From: Bdellovibrionales bacterium
Lineage (GTDB): Bacteria; Bdellovibrionota; UBA2361; JAGRAS01
Assembly: GCA_020434465.1 (NCBI GenBank)
Contig: JAGRAS010000086.1
Coordinates: 1 to 7,037, forward strand
Reading direction: 5' to 3'
Length of the DNA: 7,037 nt
Shown here: positions 6,614-7,037 of the stretch, in pieces
Layout: each line of letters starts with the position of its first letter
Numbering within the stretch: the stretch's first letter is position 1
Notes under the pieces: generated by a model
What the model was told of the DNA's origin: nothing
Seen by the model: the letters and a program-made list of their open reading frames with translations, nothing else
Database searches by the model: none
Translations under genes and position numbers: made by a program

Positions 6614-6754
6614 ACTCAAGTATCTTAAGCACGAATGATAAAAAAACACAGGTAGTATTTTTATCTTTGCTTTAAGCTACCTTGCAGCTGAATTCTATTT
6701 TGACCATGGTTACAATGACAACAAATCTAGAAATACTAAATTTTAATATTGTTT
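6614..6754. other. intergenic region upstream of the operon
   Basis: This 141-base non-coding stretch separates the coiled-coil gene from the operon. Apart from the promoter candidate it holds the 8-base inverted pair TAGTATTT (6653-6660) and AAATACTA (6731-6738), which bracket the promoter. I see no GC-rich hairpin with a T-run for terminating the upstream gene, and no riboswitch-like pattern such as a B12 box. Confidence 0.5.
6692..6721 (-). promoter_or_regulatory. candidate sigma70-type promoter for the seven-gene operon
   Basis: On the minus strand TTGTCA (6721-6716) and TAGAAT (6697-6692) are separated by 18 bases; each differs from the consensus at one position. An AT-rich stretch lies just upstream (6729-6754) and could act as an UP element. 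Transcription would start near 6685, leaving a leader of about 70 bases before the ATG at 6613. This is the only long gap in the minus-strand genes, which fits, but AT-rich DNA produces such matches by chance. Confidence 0.5.
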
Positions 6755-7037
6755 TTAAGCCGAGATTCTCTTTTCTAAGCCTCTAATTCTAGCAGCCAGT
6801 ACTTCAGCGTCATATGCCTTTGCTCTTTCAATAAGCTCTAACATTTCTTCAACACCAATCCCTTCAAGGTTCTGATTATCAGCCTCTAAAGATTCTACAC
6901 GTTTTGCCGCATTAGCTAGCTCACTTAATTGAGAAGTAAGTTCTAACTCTCTTTTAGCATAATTATATGGAAGTTTTTGAGTTTGTGATTCTTGGAGTAA
7001 AAATTCAAGATTAATCAATTGACGATCAAGAGCGGCC
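6755..7037 (-). CDS. partial coiled-coil protein, C-terminal 93 residues
   Basis: The frame is open from the TAA at 6755-6757 to the right edge without a stop. A TTG at 7018 is the only candidate start inside, but reading continues upstream as AALDRQLINLEFLL, so the true start lies outside. The visible sequence is highly charged and helical with heptad-like leucine spacing (REL, LTSQLSELANAAKRVESLEA; MLELIERAKAYDAEVLAARI; RGLEKRIS), interrupted by a glycine near EGIGVEE. It has no membrane segment. It is separated from the operon by 141 bases with a promoter candidate, so it may or may not be part of the same unit. The family is not recognised; such C-terminal coils occur in many unrelated proteins. 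Confidence 0.65.
   Translation of the reverse strand, partial: AALDRQLINLEFLLQESQTQKLPYNYAKRELELTSQLSELANAAKRVESLEADNQNLEGIGVEEMLELIERAKAYDAEVLAARIRGLEKRISA

Noticed and set aside
6731..6757. Possible terminator for the coiled-coil gene
   Set aside because: The only hairpin is short, imperfect and made of A-T pairs, without a clear following T-run.
1..7037. CRISPR array, insertion sequence, tRNA or rRNA
   Set aside because: No regularly spaced repeats, transposase-like frames, cloverleaf sequence or conserved rRNA words were seen on either strand.

Overview
The window is bacterial DNA, AT-rich by eye. It uses the standard bacterial code, with ATG starts, purine-rich Shine-Dalgarno sequences and very tight gene packing. 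I see no ribosomal RNA, tRNA, transposase, phage or CRISPR sequence. The phylum cannot be fixed from this stretch. The protein families look like ones I remember as uncharacterised clusters in several uncultured or anaerobic lineages, which is a recollection and not a search result.

Layout. Almost everything is on the minus strand and is read from right to left. The right edge (6755-7037) holds the C-terminal part of a coiled-coil protein whose start lies outside the window. A 141-base gap (6614-6754) follows, with a good sigma70-type promoter candidate. Seven genes then run without a real gap: a 91-residue small protein (6338-6613); a DUF6754-like membrane-anchored protein (5538-6341); a six-helix membrane protein with a long helical extracytoplasmic loop (4549-5541); a bitopic protein with an extracytoplasmic alpha/beta domain and a single cysteine (3708-4562); a second six-helix membrane protein (3011-3715); a GlmL/MutL-family ASKHA ATPase-like protein (1197-3011); and a soluble protein with an RnfC/lipoyl-like barrel-sandwich region and a KOW-like C-terminus (80-1195). 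The left 79 bases lie beyond the last stop and may hold the tail of a convergent plus-strand gene.

How the genes fit together. Neighbouring genes overlap by 1, 4, 8 or 14 bases or are 1 base apart, so one co-translated unit is likely. The positive-inside rule predicts four membrane proteins: two polytopic, one with a large extracytoplasmic domain, and one with a large cytosolic domain. Two soluble cytosolic proteins accompany them, one with an intact-looking ASKHA nucleotide-binding fold. This is the part list of a membrane complex driven or regulated by a cytosolic ATPase. The family of the ATPase is named for glutamate mutase, but no cobalamin-dependent mutase subunit is present here, so that name is probably misleading. 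The function of the complex is unknown to me, and it is the best candidate in this window for an undescribed system.
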